DNA from: Micavibrio sp.
Lineage (GTDB): Bacteria; Pseudomonadota; Alphaproteobacteria; Micavibrionales; Micavibrionaceae
Assembly: GCA_030824805.1 (NCBI GenBank)
Contig: JAPJRC010000070.1
Span: 1 to 10,573, forward strand
Length of the DNA: 10,573 nt
Direction: 5' to 3'
Shown: positions 1 through 7,906 of the stretch, piece after piece
How the letters are laid out: each line of letters begins with the position of its first letter
Numbering within the stretch: position 1 is the stretch's first letter
Notes under the pieces: generated by a model
The model's database searches: none
Told to the model about the DNA's origin: nothing
The model's input: only the letters and a program-made list of their open reading frames with translations
Program-made: the position numbers and the translations under genes

Positions 1-389
1 ATTTCGTCGGGCGGCTGATTATTCGCACAACGGAATTCATTGTTGATCGCATGCCCTTGATCAACACGGTTTACAAAGCCATCAAGCAGGTATTTGAAAT
101 GACGATAGGAACGCAATCCACGGCGTTTCGCGATGTCGTCCTGTTTCAATACCCGCATCCAAATTCATGGACGATCGGATTTGTGACGGGCGTGACGCCG
201 GGAGAAATTCAGAGCGTGGGAGGAGGCAGTGAGGTCTTGAATATTTATATTCCGGTCACGCCGACAACAGCAGGATTTGTCGTTTTTGTTCCCAAAAAAG
301 ACGTTATTTATCTATCGATGAGTGTGGAAGAGGCCGTGAAGCTGATAGCTTCCGGCGGCATTATCACGCCGCCGGAAAGAGTTCGTTGA
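1..389 (+). CDS. DUF502 family membrane protein, C-terminal part (5' end outside window)
   Basis: The reading frame is open from the first complete codon at position 3 to the TGA at 387-389, giving 128 visible residues. The text around GRLIIRTTEFIVDRMPLI, then YKAIKQVFE, a conserved AFRDVVLFQYP block and WTIGFVTG is the pattern of DUF502 proteins. These are usually about 200-230 residues long with two N-terminal membrane helices, which here would lie before the window. The ATG at 51 falls inside the conserved block, so it is an internal Met and not the start. Biochemical function is unknown; the family is thought to be inner-membrane anchored. In many alphaproteobacteria it sits next to recG, but here a 506-residue gene lies between them. 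The gene ends exactly where the convergent neighbour's stop codon begins. Family assignment is confident; role is not known. Confidence 0.88.
   Translation, partial: FVGRLIIRTTEFIVDRMPLINTVYKAIKQVFEMTIGTQSTAFRDVVLFQYPHPNSWTIGFVTGVTPGEIQSVGGGSEVLNIYIPVTPTTAGFVVFVPKKDVIYLSMSVEEAVKLIASGGIITPPERVR
350..377. repeat. Perfect 10-bp inverted repeat (hairpin) at the 3' end of the DUF502 gene
   Basis: TTCCGGCGGC (350-359) and GCCGCCGGAA (368-377) are perfect reverse complements separated by the 8-base loop ATTATCAC. The stem is very GC-rich and would be stable in RNA from either strand. No T-run follows on either strand, so it is not a classical intrinsic terminator. It lies 10 bp inside the coding end of the DUF502 gene and just past the end of the convergent gene. 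It could serve as an mRNA 3'-end stabiliser or a weak two-way transcription block. It may also be a by-product of the codons for SGGIITPP. Confidence 0.5.
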
Positions 390-1910
390 TTACGCTATGT
401 GCTGACCCGGGCCATCGGCTTTGGGCAAAACCTGCGGCGCGGGGGTTTGTGGATTTTCCTCTGTAGAGGCACCTGCTGGCGCATCCTGACGTACCGTGTC
501 GAAGTCACCGCTCAGCTTTGTTTCTGCTTTTTGTACAGGCTTTGTGGTCAGGCGTGCGTATACGTCGTCGCCTTCGATCGTCTGAACTTTAAGTCTGTTC
601 TCTTCTTGCGTGAAGATGACGTCTTTCATCTCTGAAAGATCGCTGGAAGGTTCCTGCATTCTTACTTTAAACGCGCTCACACCTTCTGGTCTGGGGTAGA
701 TCGTAACAGCTTCAGCATTTTGAGTCATGTCAGGATATTGGTTCAAAAGTTCTTCCATACGGTCACGTGCCGCCTGATCCTGTTCACCGTCCATGTCATA
801 AGCGGAAAGGTCAAGCACTGGCGGTGCTTGCTGTTCGCTCGTGTTGTCGGCTTTTGCATTGCCGGATACAGGTGCTTCTGCCGCGGGCGTATCCGCAACG
901 GTTGTCTCTGCAGAAGAATCTTTCGCGGCCGCTTCCACGTCGCCTGCTTTCGGTTTGGATTCGGCGGGTTGCTGAGCCGGTGCTTCAGTCTTTACAGGCG
1001 TAGTCTCTGGTGCCGCAGCCTGCTTGGCGAAAGGTGCGGACGCTCCCCAGAAAGAGGGTTCTTTTTTCGCGCTGAGGACAGGTCTAGCGCCTTCCGGCAG
1101 GGTTGCAGAGAGTTTATCGATTTCGGACTGGATAAGGGCCTTTTGCTCCTTGGTGCCTGTCAGGCGGATAGCGTTGGGCGGCAGCATATCCTTGTTATGC
1201 ATGACCAGCAGGGCAATCTGGCGTGCTTCTACTTCGGTAAATTTTCCGGTCGCCTTCTTTGACGAATCGTTCACTGCGTGGAAATGGATTCCTTTATCGG
1301 TGATATGAATGTTTCCGCTGCCGGACGTTGTTCCAAAAATAGTTGCGTTTGCATCGACGGATTTGAACTTCAGACCCTGCAAGGCTTTTGTGACAAGGTT
1401 GTCGTTTGTATCGTTGGGTTTTGTTTGCAGTCCATCAATAACATTCAGGAAAAGCTGGCCGTTGTTTACAGGGGCATCCGCCGCAACCTTGGGAACCACA
1501 AATTGTTGCTTGAAGCCCGTATTCAGCGCATCAATATAAGATCTGATGTGCTTTTCGCCTTCTTCATTGTTCAATGCTTCGCGCGAGGCTTGAATCTCTT
1601 CGATCAATTGCTGGACGGAAAGAAATTCGATCTGGTCGCGGCTGCGTTTGGCGGCTGCTGCATCTGCGGCATCCTGCGCGTCTTCGTTGGCAAACGCCAC
1701 GCCCGGTGCTTCTTCGGCAGGTTTGGAATTCGGGTATATGGCGTCCAGCCCTTCTTCAATGTCCGGATTCACAGGTTTGGGAGATTGGGCTTGCGCAATT
1801 TCCGCTGTCTGGTCAGGAGCCTGTACCGCAGCAGCGTTTGTCTGCTCGGATACCTTCTCAGGCGCAGCATTTTCGGGTACTGCGGCTTCAGGTTGCTTGG
1901 GCACAGTCAT
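390..1910 (-). CDS. Hypothetical Ala/Pro/Glu-rich 506-residue protein with two globular segments
   Basis: I do not recognise this protein. I chose the ATG at 1910 (MTVPKQPEAA): an AAGGA motif lies 10 bases upstream of it, whereas the in-frame TTG at 1919 is only one base from that motif. There is no signal peptide or membrane segment, so it is probably cytoplasmic. Layout: low-complexity Ala/Pro/Glu/Gln at about 1-90; a globular segment at 91-290 beginning with a predicted helix (FLSVQQLIEEIQASREAL); a second disordered linker at 290-362; a beta-rich segment at 363-460; and a disordered tail. Residues 207-268 suggest strand-helix-strand-helix, with VEARQIALLVM followed by AIRLTGTKEQKALI. This loosely recalls the LPD7 domain of polyvalent proteins and relaxases, but that is only a weak visual resemblance. 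It lies downstream of recG on the same strand and converges on the DUF502 gene with no gap. Coding is supported by the length and by the strongly biased but non-repetitive composition. Confidence 0.75.
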   Translation of the reverse strand: MTVPKQPEAAVPENAAPEKVSEQTNAAAVQAPDQTAEIAQAQSPKPVNPDIEEGLDAIYPNSKPAEEAPGVAFANEDAQDAADAAAAKRSRDQIEFLSVQQLIEEIQASREALNNEEGEKHIRSYIDALNTGFKQQFVVPKVAADAPVNNGQLFLNVIDGLQTKPNDTNDNLVTKALQGLKFKSVDANATIFGTTSGSGNIHITDKGIHFHAVNDSSKKATGKFTEVEARQIALLVMHNKDMLPPNAIRLTGTKEQKALIQSEIDKLSATLPEGARPVLSAKKEPSFWGASAPFAKQAAAPETTPVKTEAPAQQPAESKPKAGDVEAAAKDSSAETTVADTPAAEAPVSGNAKADNTSEQQAPPVLDLSAYDMDGEQDQAARDRMEELLNQYPDMTQNAEAVTIYPRPEGVSAFKVRMQEPSSDLSEMKDVIFTQEENRLKVQTIEGDDVYARLTTKPVQKAETKLSGDFDTVRQDAPAGASTEENPQTPAPQVLPKADGPGQHIA

Positions 1911-1995
1911 GGGACACAATTCCTTATGTTTTTAATTTCGATAACGTTGTGCCTTAAAATAGCAAAAAATGCATTAAAAAAGCAAATTCAATGCT
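1911..1995. other. AT-rich intergenic gap between recG and the 506-residue gene
   Basis: This gap is dominated by A-tracts, with a palindromic ATGCAT at 1969-1974 and two related motifs 20 bp apart: AGCAAAAAATGCATT from 1961 and AGCAAATTCAATGCTTT from 1981. It probably contains the promoter of the minus-strand 506-residue gene. A possible pair read on the minus strand is TTGCTT and TATTTT with an 18-base spacer, but the match is weak. The ribosome-binding motif AAGGA of that gene lies at its left end, around 1921-1925. Confidence 0.3.
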
Positions 1996-1997
1996 TT
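1976..1997 (-). terminator. Weak intrinsic-terminator-like hairpin after recG
   Basis: On the minus strand, starting within the recG stop codon, AAAGCA, a 7-base loop (TTGAATT) and TGCTTT form a 6-bp stem that runs straight into further T residues. The shape is that of a rho-independent terminator, but the stem is short and AT-rich, so read-through into the 506-residue gene is likely. Confidence 0.3.
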
Positions 1998-4083
1998 AGC
2001 CCGCTCTAATGTTTGCGATGGCCTGATCTTGTTCAAACAAATAAAGCAATGTTTTCAAGGCGTTGCCTCGTTCGCTGTCAAGGTTTTCATCTTTGTTGAG
2101 GATGAGCTTAACATCATCACGGGCTGTGGCCAGAAGCTCACTATGAACGGTGAGGTCGGCCAGTTTGAATTCGGGCAACCCCGACTGGCGGGTGCCCAGA
2201 ATTTCGCCGCCGCCGCGCAGCTCGAGATCTTTTTCCGCGATGACAAATCCATCTTCGGTATCGCGCATGATTTTCAGGCGTTCTTTTGCCGTGACTGAGA
2301 GTTTGTCATCGTACATCAGAAAGCAGAACGACTTGTCGCCGCCGCGGCCTACGCGTCCGCGGAGCTGGTGCAATTGCGCAAGGCCAAACCGTTCGGCGTG
2401 TTCGATAATCATCACCGTGGCTTCTGGCACGTTTACGCCAACTTCGATAACAGTCGTGGCCACGAGGATTTTATGTTCGCCACGTGCGAACTTTTCCATG
2501 ACGGAATCTTTTTCCGCCGGTTTCATTTTACCATGAATAAGACCGACGATATCGCCGAAACGTTCTTTGAGAATATCGTAGCGTGCTTCTGCGGCCTGCA
2601 GATCGATGAGCTCGGATTCTTCGACAAGCGGACAAACCCAATAAACACGGGCTCCTTTTTCAACCTGCCGGGCAACGCCGGAAATCATTTCGTCGTCACG
2701 ATCGTTAGAGATAAGCAGCGTATCAATTGGCTTTCTGCCAGGCGGTTTTTCGTTGAGGCGCGAGACTTCCATATCACCGTAGGCGGTGAGGGTAAGCGTT
2801 CGCGGAATAGGGGTTGCGGTCATGACGAGCACATCGACGCCGCGGCTTTTGGATTGCAGTTGCAGACGCTGGTGAACGCCGAACTTGTGCTGTTCATCGA
2901 CGACGGCGAGCCCCAGATCGTGGAATTCAACGCTTTCCTGAAAAATCGCGTGCGTGCCTATGACGACCTGCGCGGAGCCATCGGCAATCTGTGCAAGAAG
3001 TTTATCACGGGCTTTGCCTTTGTCGCGGCCCGTAAGGACAACGTATGTGATGCCAAGCGCGTCGAACCATGGCGCGAAGCTTTGCGCGTGTTGCCGCGCC
3101 AGTATTTCCGTGGGAGCCATGATAGCGGCTTGTGCGCCGCTTTCGAGCACGTTCATCATTGCCATGGCCGCGACGACGGTTTTTCCCGATCCAACATCGC
3201 CTTGCAATAGACGAAGCATGCGAAGCGGCTCTTTCATATCCGCGTCGATTTCGGATAATGCGCGGATCTGTGCATTGGTGAGTTTAAACGGCAGAGCCTT
3301 TTCCAGTTTTTCGTGCAGTTTGCCCGTGGGTTTCCATGCACGCCCATTTTGGCGCCGCAATTTACGGCGCACGAGCGCAAGCGATAACTGGTTCGCAAGG
3401 AGTTCGTCATAGGCGAGGCGTTCGCGTGCTGGTGCAGTGGGTTCCAGCTCTGTGCCGTCTTTTGGATTGTGCAGCGCCGCCACTGCATCGTTCCAGTCGG
3501 GCCATTTATGACGGGCCTTGTGCGGGCCGTCGAGCCATTCGTGCAGATCGGGTATTGCGACGAGCGAGCCTTGCGCGGCCTTGCGCACCGCTTTGTTGGT
3601 AAGGCCCGCGGTCAACGGATAGATCGGCTCCAGCTTTTCGATGCCGTTCTTGTTTTCGGGGGAGACGATGTAATCGGGATGCACCATCTGGCGGTTGCCC
3701 TGATACACCTCGACGCGACCGCTGACGATGACCTTCTGGTTAAGCGGCAGTTGTTTTTCAATCCAGTCCTTGTTCGCGTTGAAGAAAATGAGGTTGATCG
3801 CGCCCGTATCGTCCGTGCACCAGACTTTGTAGGGCATGGAACGTTTCGGCGGTGCGTTGTGTTTTTGCACGAACAGTTCGATGGTCGCGATTTTGCCATC
3901 CAGCGCGTCCGCCAGTTTTGGCGTGTAGGAGCGGTCGATGAAATCTATGGGCTTGTGCCAGAGCAGATCAAGGATCTTGGTGCCGCCGGTGAGTTTTTCA
4001 AACAACTTGACGCTCTTCGGACCCACCCCCGGAAGGACCGTTATCGATCGAAAAAGCGGATCTAGAGAAAATGGCCGTGGCAT
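1996..4083 (-). CDS. recG: ATP-dependent DNA helicase RecG
   Basis: RecG is a double-stranded DNA translocase that rewinds and remodels stalled replication forks and branched recombination intermediates. The protein is about 695 residues, normal for the family. Seen in order: an N-terminal helix-hairpin-like segment (LPGVGPKSVKLFEKL, about 18-32); the wedge/OB-fold domain (about 60-145, including VSGRVEVYQGNRQMVHP); Walker A GDVGSGKT (about 295-302); APTEILARQH; the Walker B box DEQH (about 396-399) followed by KFGVHQR; TATPIPRTL; and the C-terminal helicase lobe with ATTVIEVGVNVPEA and QLRGRVGRG. The translocation TRG region is RDTEDGFVIAEKDLELRGGG (about 607-626). All catalytic motifs are intact. 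The ATG at 4083 is chosen; an in-frame GTG at 4086 is an alternative, and neither has a clear ribosome-binding site. The gene is divergent from sdhE with almost no space between them. Confidence 0.98.
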   Translation of the reverse strand: MPRPFSLDPLFRSITVLPGVGPKSVKLFEKLTGGTKILDLLWHKPIDFIDRSYTPKLADALDGKIATIELFVQKHNAPPKRSMPYKVWCTDDTGAINLIFFNANKDWIEKQLPLNQKVIVSGRVEVYQGNRQMVHPDYIVSPENKNGIEKLEPIYPLTAGLTNKAVRKAAQGSLVAIPDLHEWLDGPHKARHKWPDWNDAVAALHNPKDGTELEPTAPARERLAYDELLANQLSLALVRRKLRRQNGRAWKPTGKLHEKLEKALPFKLTNAQIRALSEIDADMKEPLRMLRLLQGDVGSGKTVVAAMAMMNVLESGAQAAIMAPTEILARQHAQSFAPWFDALGITYVVLTGRDKGKARDKLLAQIADGSAQVVIGTHAIFQESVEFHDLGLAVVDEQHKFGVHQRLQLQSKSRGVDVLVMTATPIPRTLTLTAYGDMEVSRLNEKPPGRKPIDTLLISNDRDDEMISGVARQVEKGARVYWVCPLVEESELIDLQAAEARYDILKERFGDIVGLIHGKMKPAEKDSVMEKFARGEHKILVATTVIEVGVNVPEATVMIIEHAERFGLAQLHQLRGRVGRGGDKSFCFLMYDDKLSVTAKERLKIMRDTEDGFVIAEKDLELRGGGEILGTRQSGLPEFKLADLTVHSELLATARDDVKLILNKDENLDSERGNALKTLLYLFEQDQAIANIRAG

Positions 4084-4101
4084 CACATTTAAAACTAAAG
4101 T

Positions 4102-4404
4102 ATGAGTATTTCCATGACTTTAAACGAGCAAACAGACCTAGACAACAGACGCAAACGCCTTATTTTCCGTTCTTGGCACCGGGGCACCCGTGAAATGGAC
4201 CTGATTATGGGGACTTTTGCAGAGGCCAACGTGCCCAAAATGGACGTGGCGGAGCTTGATTTGTACGAGGAATTGCTCCATACACCGGACCCCGACGTGT
4301 ATGACTGGGTGTCGGGACAAAAGCCCGTTCCGGCAAATGTAATCAATCCGGTTGTAGAGAAACTCTTGAAGCATGACGTCTCCCGCGCCAAAGACAACGT
4401 CTAA
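4102..4404 (+). CDS. sdhE: Succinate dehydrogenase assembly factor SdhE (FAD assembly factor 2)
   Basis: SdhE (YgfY/Sdh5/DUF339 family) promotes covalent attachment of FAD to the succinate dehydrogenase flavoprotein SdhA in the cytoplasm. The 100-residue protein carries the defining motif RGTRE (27-31) within RSWHRGTREMDLIMGTFA. It also has the second family block LYEELLHTPDPDVYDWVSG (about 54-72). Length is typical for alphaproteobacterial members. The start could be the ATG at 4102 or the in-frame ATG at 4114 (MTLNEQ); neither has a strong ribosome-binding motif, and the first gives only an 18-bp gap to recG. The 3' end overlaps mfd by 32 bp in a different frame, which implies co-transcription and probably translational coupling. 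The sdhE-mfd pair is a common alphaproteobacterial arrangement. No sdh structural genes are in view. Confidence 0.95.
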   Translation: MSISMTLNEQTDLDNRRKRLIFRSWHRGTREMDLIMGTFAEANVPKMDVAELDLYEELLHTPDPDVYDWVSGQKPVPANVINPVVEKLLKHDVSRAKDNV

Positions 4405-7400
4405 CCAGACTGGCCGCCAGATTTTCGGAGCGCCGGAAGGGCAGGATGCAAGACTTCTGGCAGAGCGCGCGCGCGGCGCTGCGAAAACACGTAATGTCGT
4501 GTGCCATATCGCAACCGATGATTTGCGTGGCAACGCGCTCTGTGAACTTATCGGATTTTTTGCACCGGATGTGGAAGTGGTTTATTTCCCCGCATGGGAT
4601 TGCCTTCCGTACGACCGCGTGTCGCCGAATGCCGAAATTGTGGCGCAACGCGTTGCGGCATTGTCGCGCCTGATCGAATTGCGCAAGAGCGATAAATTCC
4701 TGCCGCGTATTCTGATCACAACCATCAACGCCGCCATGCAGCGTACAACACCTTTGAAATCCTTGGACCATGCAGGATTTTCGGTAAAGGTCGGCGAGCG
4801 TGTGGATGTGGCACGTATGCAGGAATATCTGGTTGAGAACGGTTACACACGCACCGATACGGTGCGGGAACATGGCGAATTTGCCGTTCGCGGCGGCATT
4901 ATAGATTTGTTCGCTCCGGGACAGGATTTGCCTGTGCGTATAGATTTGTTCGGTGACGAAGTTGAAAGCATACGCACTTTTGATGCCGCCACCCAAAGAA
5001 CAGAAGGCAAGCTGGAGTTCTTTTCTCTAAGACCGGTTACAGAGTTCTTTCTCGATTCAGAATCCATCCAACGGTTTCGCGCAGGGTATCGCGAGAGTTT
5101 TGGTGCTGTAACAAACGCCGATCCGCTGTACGAAGCTGTGAGCGAGGGGCGACGCTATAATGGTATGGATCATTGGTTGCCGTTGTTCTTTGAGCGGCTG
5201 GATACGATTTTTGATTATATCCCTGACATGCGCTTGAGCATGGACCAACACGCGGCACAAGCTGCGGACGCGCGTCTGACACAGGTAAAAGATTTCTACG
5301 AAGCGCGCCAAACGCTTGCGGAATCCCTTAAGAAAAAGAAGAAAAAAGACAACGATGTTTCGTTGACCGGAACCGTATATCACGCACTCTCACCGGCACG
5401 ACTGTATGTGAGTGAAGGTGAGTGGGAAAAAATTTCGGTTTACGCCGACACTATTTTGCCGTTCGGTGCGCCCGAGACGGAAACGGCCATTGAAGATGCT
5501 GGCGCGCGCAAAGGACGTGATTTCGGCGATATCCGCGCGCTGCCCGACGGCGATGTGTTCGGTGCGTTGAAGTCGCACATGGCGGTTTTGTCATCGCAGG
5601 GTAAAAAGGTCGTTATAGCCTGTTATTCCGAAGGTTCGAAAGACCGCCTCAAAGGCATGATGGACCATGCCGCAATCCAGACGAAATACGAGATGGTCAT
5701 TCTCGGGCTGGAGCACGGATTTGTCGCCAATGATCTCGCTGTTCTGACCGAGCAGGACATTCTGGGCGACCGCCTGACACGCCGGACGCGAAAGAAGAAA
5801 TCAGACAATTTCCTGACCGAGGTTTCCTCTCTCAACGAAGGTGATCTCGTTGTGCATATAGACCATGGTATCGGGCGATTTGTGGGATTGGAAACACTGA
5901 AAGCCGGCGGTGTTCTGCATGACTGCCTGAAAATCGTTTATGCGGGTGATGATAAATTGTTTGTGCCGGTCGAGAATATCGAAGTTCTCTCACGCTTCGG
6001 TTCCGACGAAGGATTTTCACAACTCGATAAGCTTGGCGGGGCCGGATGGCAGGCGCGCAAGGCCAAGGTTAAAAAAGACCTTATGATCATGGCCGAAGGC
6101 TTGCTCAAAATTGCCGCGCAAAGGCAGCTGCAGACTGCGGAGCCTCTCACGATCGACAAAGACAGCTATGACCTGTTTGCCATGAAGTTCCCTTATCAGG
6201 AAACTGACGATCAGCTGAAATCCATCAACGATGTGATTGGCGATCTTGCGGGCGGTCAACCGATGGACCGTCTTGTGTGCGGTGATGTCGGATTTGGCAA
6301 AACAGAGGTTGCTTTGCGCGCCGCTTATGTGGCCGCCATGGCGGGCGTGCAGGTCGCCGTGGTGGTTCCTACGACGCTTCTGGCGCGTCAGCATTACCAG
6401 AACTTCTTCAATCGTTTTCAGGGTACAGGCCTGCGCGTGGAGCAGTTGTCCCGGCTTGTATCGGCCAAGGATGCCAAGGCCACACACGAAGGGCTTGAAA
6501 ATGGAACAACGAATATTGTTGTCGGAACGCATGCTCTGTTTGCCAAGAATATAAAATTCGCACAACTGGGCCTTGTTATTGTCGACGAGGAGCAACGGTT
6601 CGGCGTAAAACAAAAAGAGCGTTTGAAGGAAATAAAATCGGATGTGCATGTGTTGACGCTTTCCGCTACGCCGATTCCGCGCACGCTCCAGATGTCCCTG
6701 ACAGGTGTGAAGGACATGAGCCTTATCACCACACCGCCGGTGGACAGGCTTGCCATCCGTACTTTTGTCCTGCCGTTCGATCCTCTTGTCATACGTGAGG
6801 CTATACTGCGCGAGCATTACCGCGGCGGGCAAACATTCTATGTCTGCCCCCGCATCGGTGACATGGAAGATATAGAAAAAACGCTGAAAGAGCTTGTGCC
6901 GGAAGTGAAGGTTGTCGCGGCGCATGGGCAGATGGCGCCAACGGATCTGGAAGACCGCATGACGGCGTTTTACGAAGGACAGTACGACGTTCTGCTCGCC
7001 ACCAACATCATCGAAAGCGGTATCGATATTCCGCGTGCGAATACGATGGTTGTGCACCGTTCCGATATGTTCGGATTGGCGCAGCTTTACCAGATACGCG
7101 GGCGAATAGGACGCGGAAAATTGCGCGCATATGCGTATCTAACATATGAGCCTACGAATAAACTGACAGCGCAGGCCCAGAAACGCCTGGAAGTACTGGA
7201 AACATTGGACACTCTCGGGGCGGGTTTCCAGTTGGCGTCGCACGATATGGATATCCGCGGGGCAGGCAATTTGCTCGGCGAAGAGCAGTCTGGCCATATC
7301 AAGGAGGTGGGGGTAGAGCTGTATCAACAGATGCTGGAAGAAGCTGTCTCTGCTGCGCGCGCTGGCGTAGATATCGACGAAGTTATCTCTGACCAATGGT

Positions 7401-7843
7401 CGCCCACCATCAATCTGGGGACAAGCGTTCTTATTCCTGAGAATTACGTGGAAGATTTGGGCATAAGGATGAGTCTCTATCGCCGTCTGGCAGATCTTGA
7501 AGACAATTCCGATGTGGAATCTTTTGCTGCCGAATTGATCGATCGTTTCGGGAAAATTCCGGACGAAGTGGAAAATCTGCTCGACATCGTGCGTATCAAG
7601 CAAATGTGCCGTATCGCGAATGTCGATAAAGTCGAAGCGGGGCCAAAAGGCGCCGTTATCGGATTTTATAAGGATTCCCCGCCCAATCTGCCCAAACTTC
7701 TTGTTTGGCTCAATGAGGCGCGCGGCACGGTAAAATTGCGCGCCGATCAAAAGCTGGTCGCTGTACGTTCGTGGGATTCCGTTCCGCAGCGCGTTAAAGG
7801 CATACAGCAGATTATGAAAGAACTGGCCGCGCTTGTGGCTTAA
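4373..7843 (+). CDS. mfd: Transcription-repair coupling factor Mfd
   Basis: Mfd displaces RNA polymerase stalled at DNA lesions and recruits UvrA for nucleotide excision repair. The 1156 residues match the normal length. Seen in order: the UvrB-like module (about 15-300), with GAPEGQDARLLAERA, FPAWDCLPYDRVSPN and GEFAVRGGIIDLFAPG; a species-variable region; and the RNA-polymerase-interaction domain (about 488-545, GDLVVHIDHGIGRFVGLE onward). The translocase follows, with Walker A GDVGFGKTE (637-645), Walker B DEEQRFG (738-744), LSATPIPRTL (763-772), ATNIIESGIDIPRA and QIRGRIGRG. The TRG region is at about 944-975 (HDMDIRGAGNLLGEEQSG), and the C-terminal UvrA-masking domain runs from about 1008 to the end. 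The ATG at 4373 lies inside sdhE (32-bp overlap); the next methionine would remove the UvrB-like start, so this one is preferred. A run of six lysines at about 320-325 is unusual. Confidence 0.98.
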   Translation: MTSPAPKTTSNQTGRQIFGAPEGQDARLLAERARGAAKTRNVVCHIATDDLRGNALCELIGFFAPDVEVVYFPAWDCLPYDRVSPNAEIVAQRVAALSRLIELRKSDKFLPRILITTINAAMQRTTPLKSLDHAGFSVKVGERVDVARMQEYLVENGYTRTDTVREHGEFAVRGGIIDLFAPGQDLPVRIDLFGDEVESIRTFDAATQRTEGKLEFFSLRPVTEFFLDSESIQRFRAGYRESFGAVTNADPLYEAVSEGRRYNGMDHWLPLFFERLDTIFDYIPDMRLSMDQHAAQAADARLTQVKDFYEARQTLAESLKKKKKKDNDVSLTGTVYHALSPARLYVSEGEWEKISVYADTILPFGAPETETAIEDAGARKGRDFGDIRALPDGDVFGALKSHMAVLSSQGKKVVIACYSEGSKDRLKGMMDHAAIQTKYEMVILGLEHGFVANDLAVLTEQDILGDRLTRRTRKKKSDNFLTEVSSLNEGDLVVHIDHGIGRFVGLETLKAGGVLHDCLKIVYAGDDKLFVPVENIEVLSRFGSDEGFSQLDKLGGAGWQARKAKVKKDLMIMAEGLLKIAAQRQLQTAEPLTIDKDSYDLFAMKFPYQETDDQLKSINDVIGDLAGGQPMDRLVCGDVGFGKTEVALRAAYVAAMAGVQVAVVVPTTLLARQHYQNFFNRFQGTGLRVEQLSRLVSAKDAKATHEGLENGTTNIVVGTHALFAKNIKFAQLGLVIVDEEQRFGVKQKERLKEIKSDVHVLTLSATPIPRTLQMSLTGVKDMSLITTPPVDRLAIRTFVLPFDPLVIREAILREHYRGGQTFYVCPRIGDMEDIEKTLKELVPEVKVVAAHGQMAPTDLEDRMTAFYEGQYDVLLATNIIESGIDIPRANTMVVHRSDMFGLAQLYQIRGRIGRGKLRAYAYLTYEPTNKLTAQAQKRLEVLETLDTLGAGFQLASHDMDIRGAGNLLGEEQSGHIKEVGVELYQQMLEEAVSAARAGVDIDEVISDQWSPTINLGTSVLIPENYVEDLGIRMSLYRRLADLEDNSDVESFAAELIDRFGKIPDEVENLLDIVRIKQMCRIANVDKVEAGPKGAVIGFYKDSPPNLPKLLVWLNEARGTVKLRADQKLVAVRSWDSVPQRVKGIQQIMKELAALVA

Positions 7844-7906
7844 TTAAAAAAAATCGGAACAGAATGCGCCGAACCTCGTTGTCCTTATACAAACAAGCGG
7901 GGTGCT
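7844..7906 (+). other. Gap between mfd and the DUF481 gene
   Basis: The mfd stop is followed by an A-rich run (AATTAAAAAAAA). An imperfect inverted repeat (around 7874-7882 with 7890-7902) has no T-run after it, so I see no convincing terminator. TATACA at 7886-7891 could be a -10 element, but no -35 match lies at the right distance. GGGG at 7899-7902 may act as a weak ribosome-binding site for the next gene, 4 bases from its ATG. Read-through from mfd is possible. Confidence 0.3.

Noticed and set aside
51..389. ATG at 51 as the start of a complete 112-residue gene
   Set aside because: The DUF502 sequence pattern continues upstream in the same frame to the window edge, so this Met is internal.
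1278..2009. 243-codon + strand frame across the 506-residue gene and its upstream gap
   Set aside because: Its translation is Cys/Phe/Arg-rich and it runs through the non-coding gap to the end of recG. The opposing frame has a better composition, start and ribosome-binding motif.
2368..3210. 280-codon open frame on the + strand inside recG
   Set aside because: It is fully antisense to conserved RecG helicase motifs; its translation has no recognisable domain and its openness follows from recG codon use.
4343..4996. 217-codon - strand frame over the sdhE/mfd junction
   Set aside because: It covers two well-supported genes on the other strand and has no recognisable content.
6017..7057. 346-codon open frame on the - strand inside mfd
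   Set aside because: It is antisense to the Mfd translocase core; the product is Arg/His/Cys-rich without a family pattern, typical of a shadow frame.
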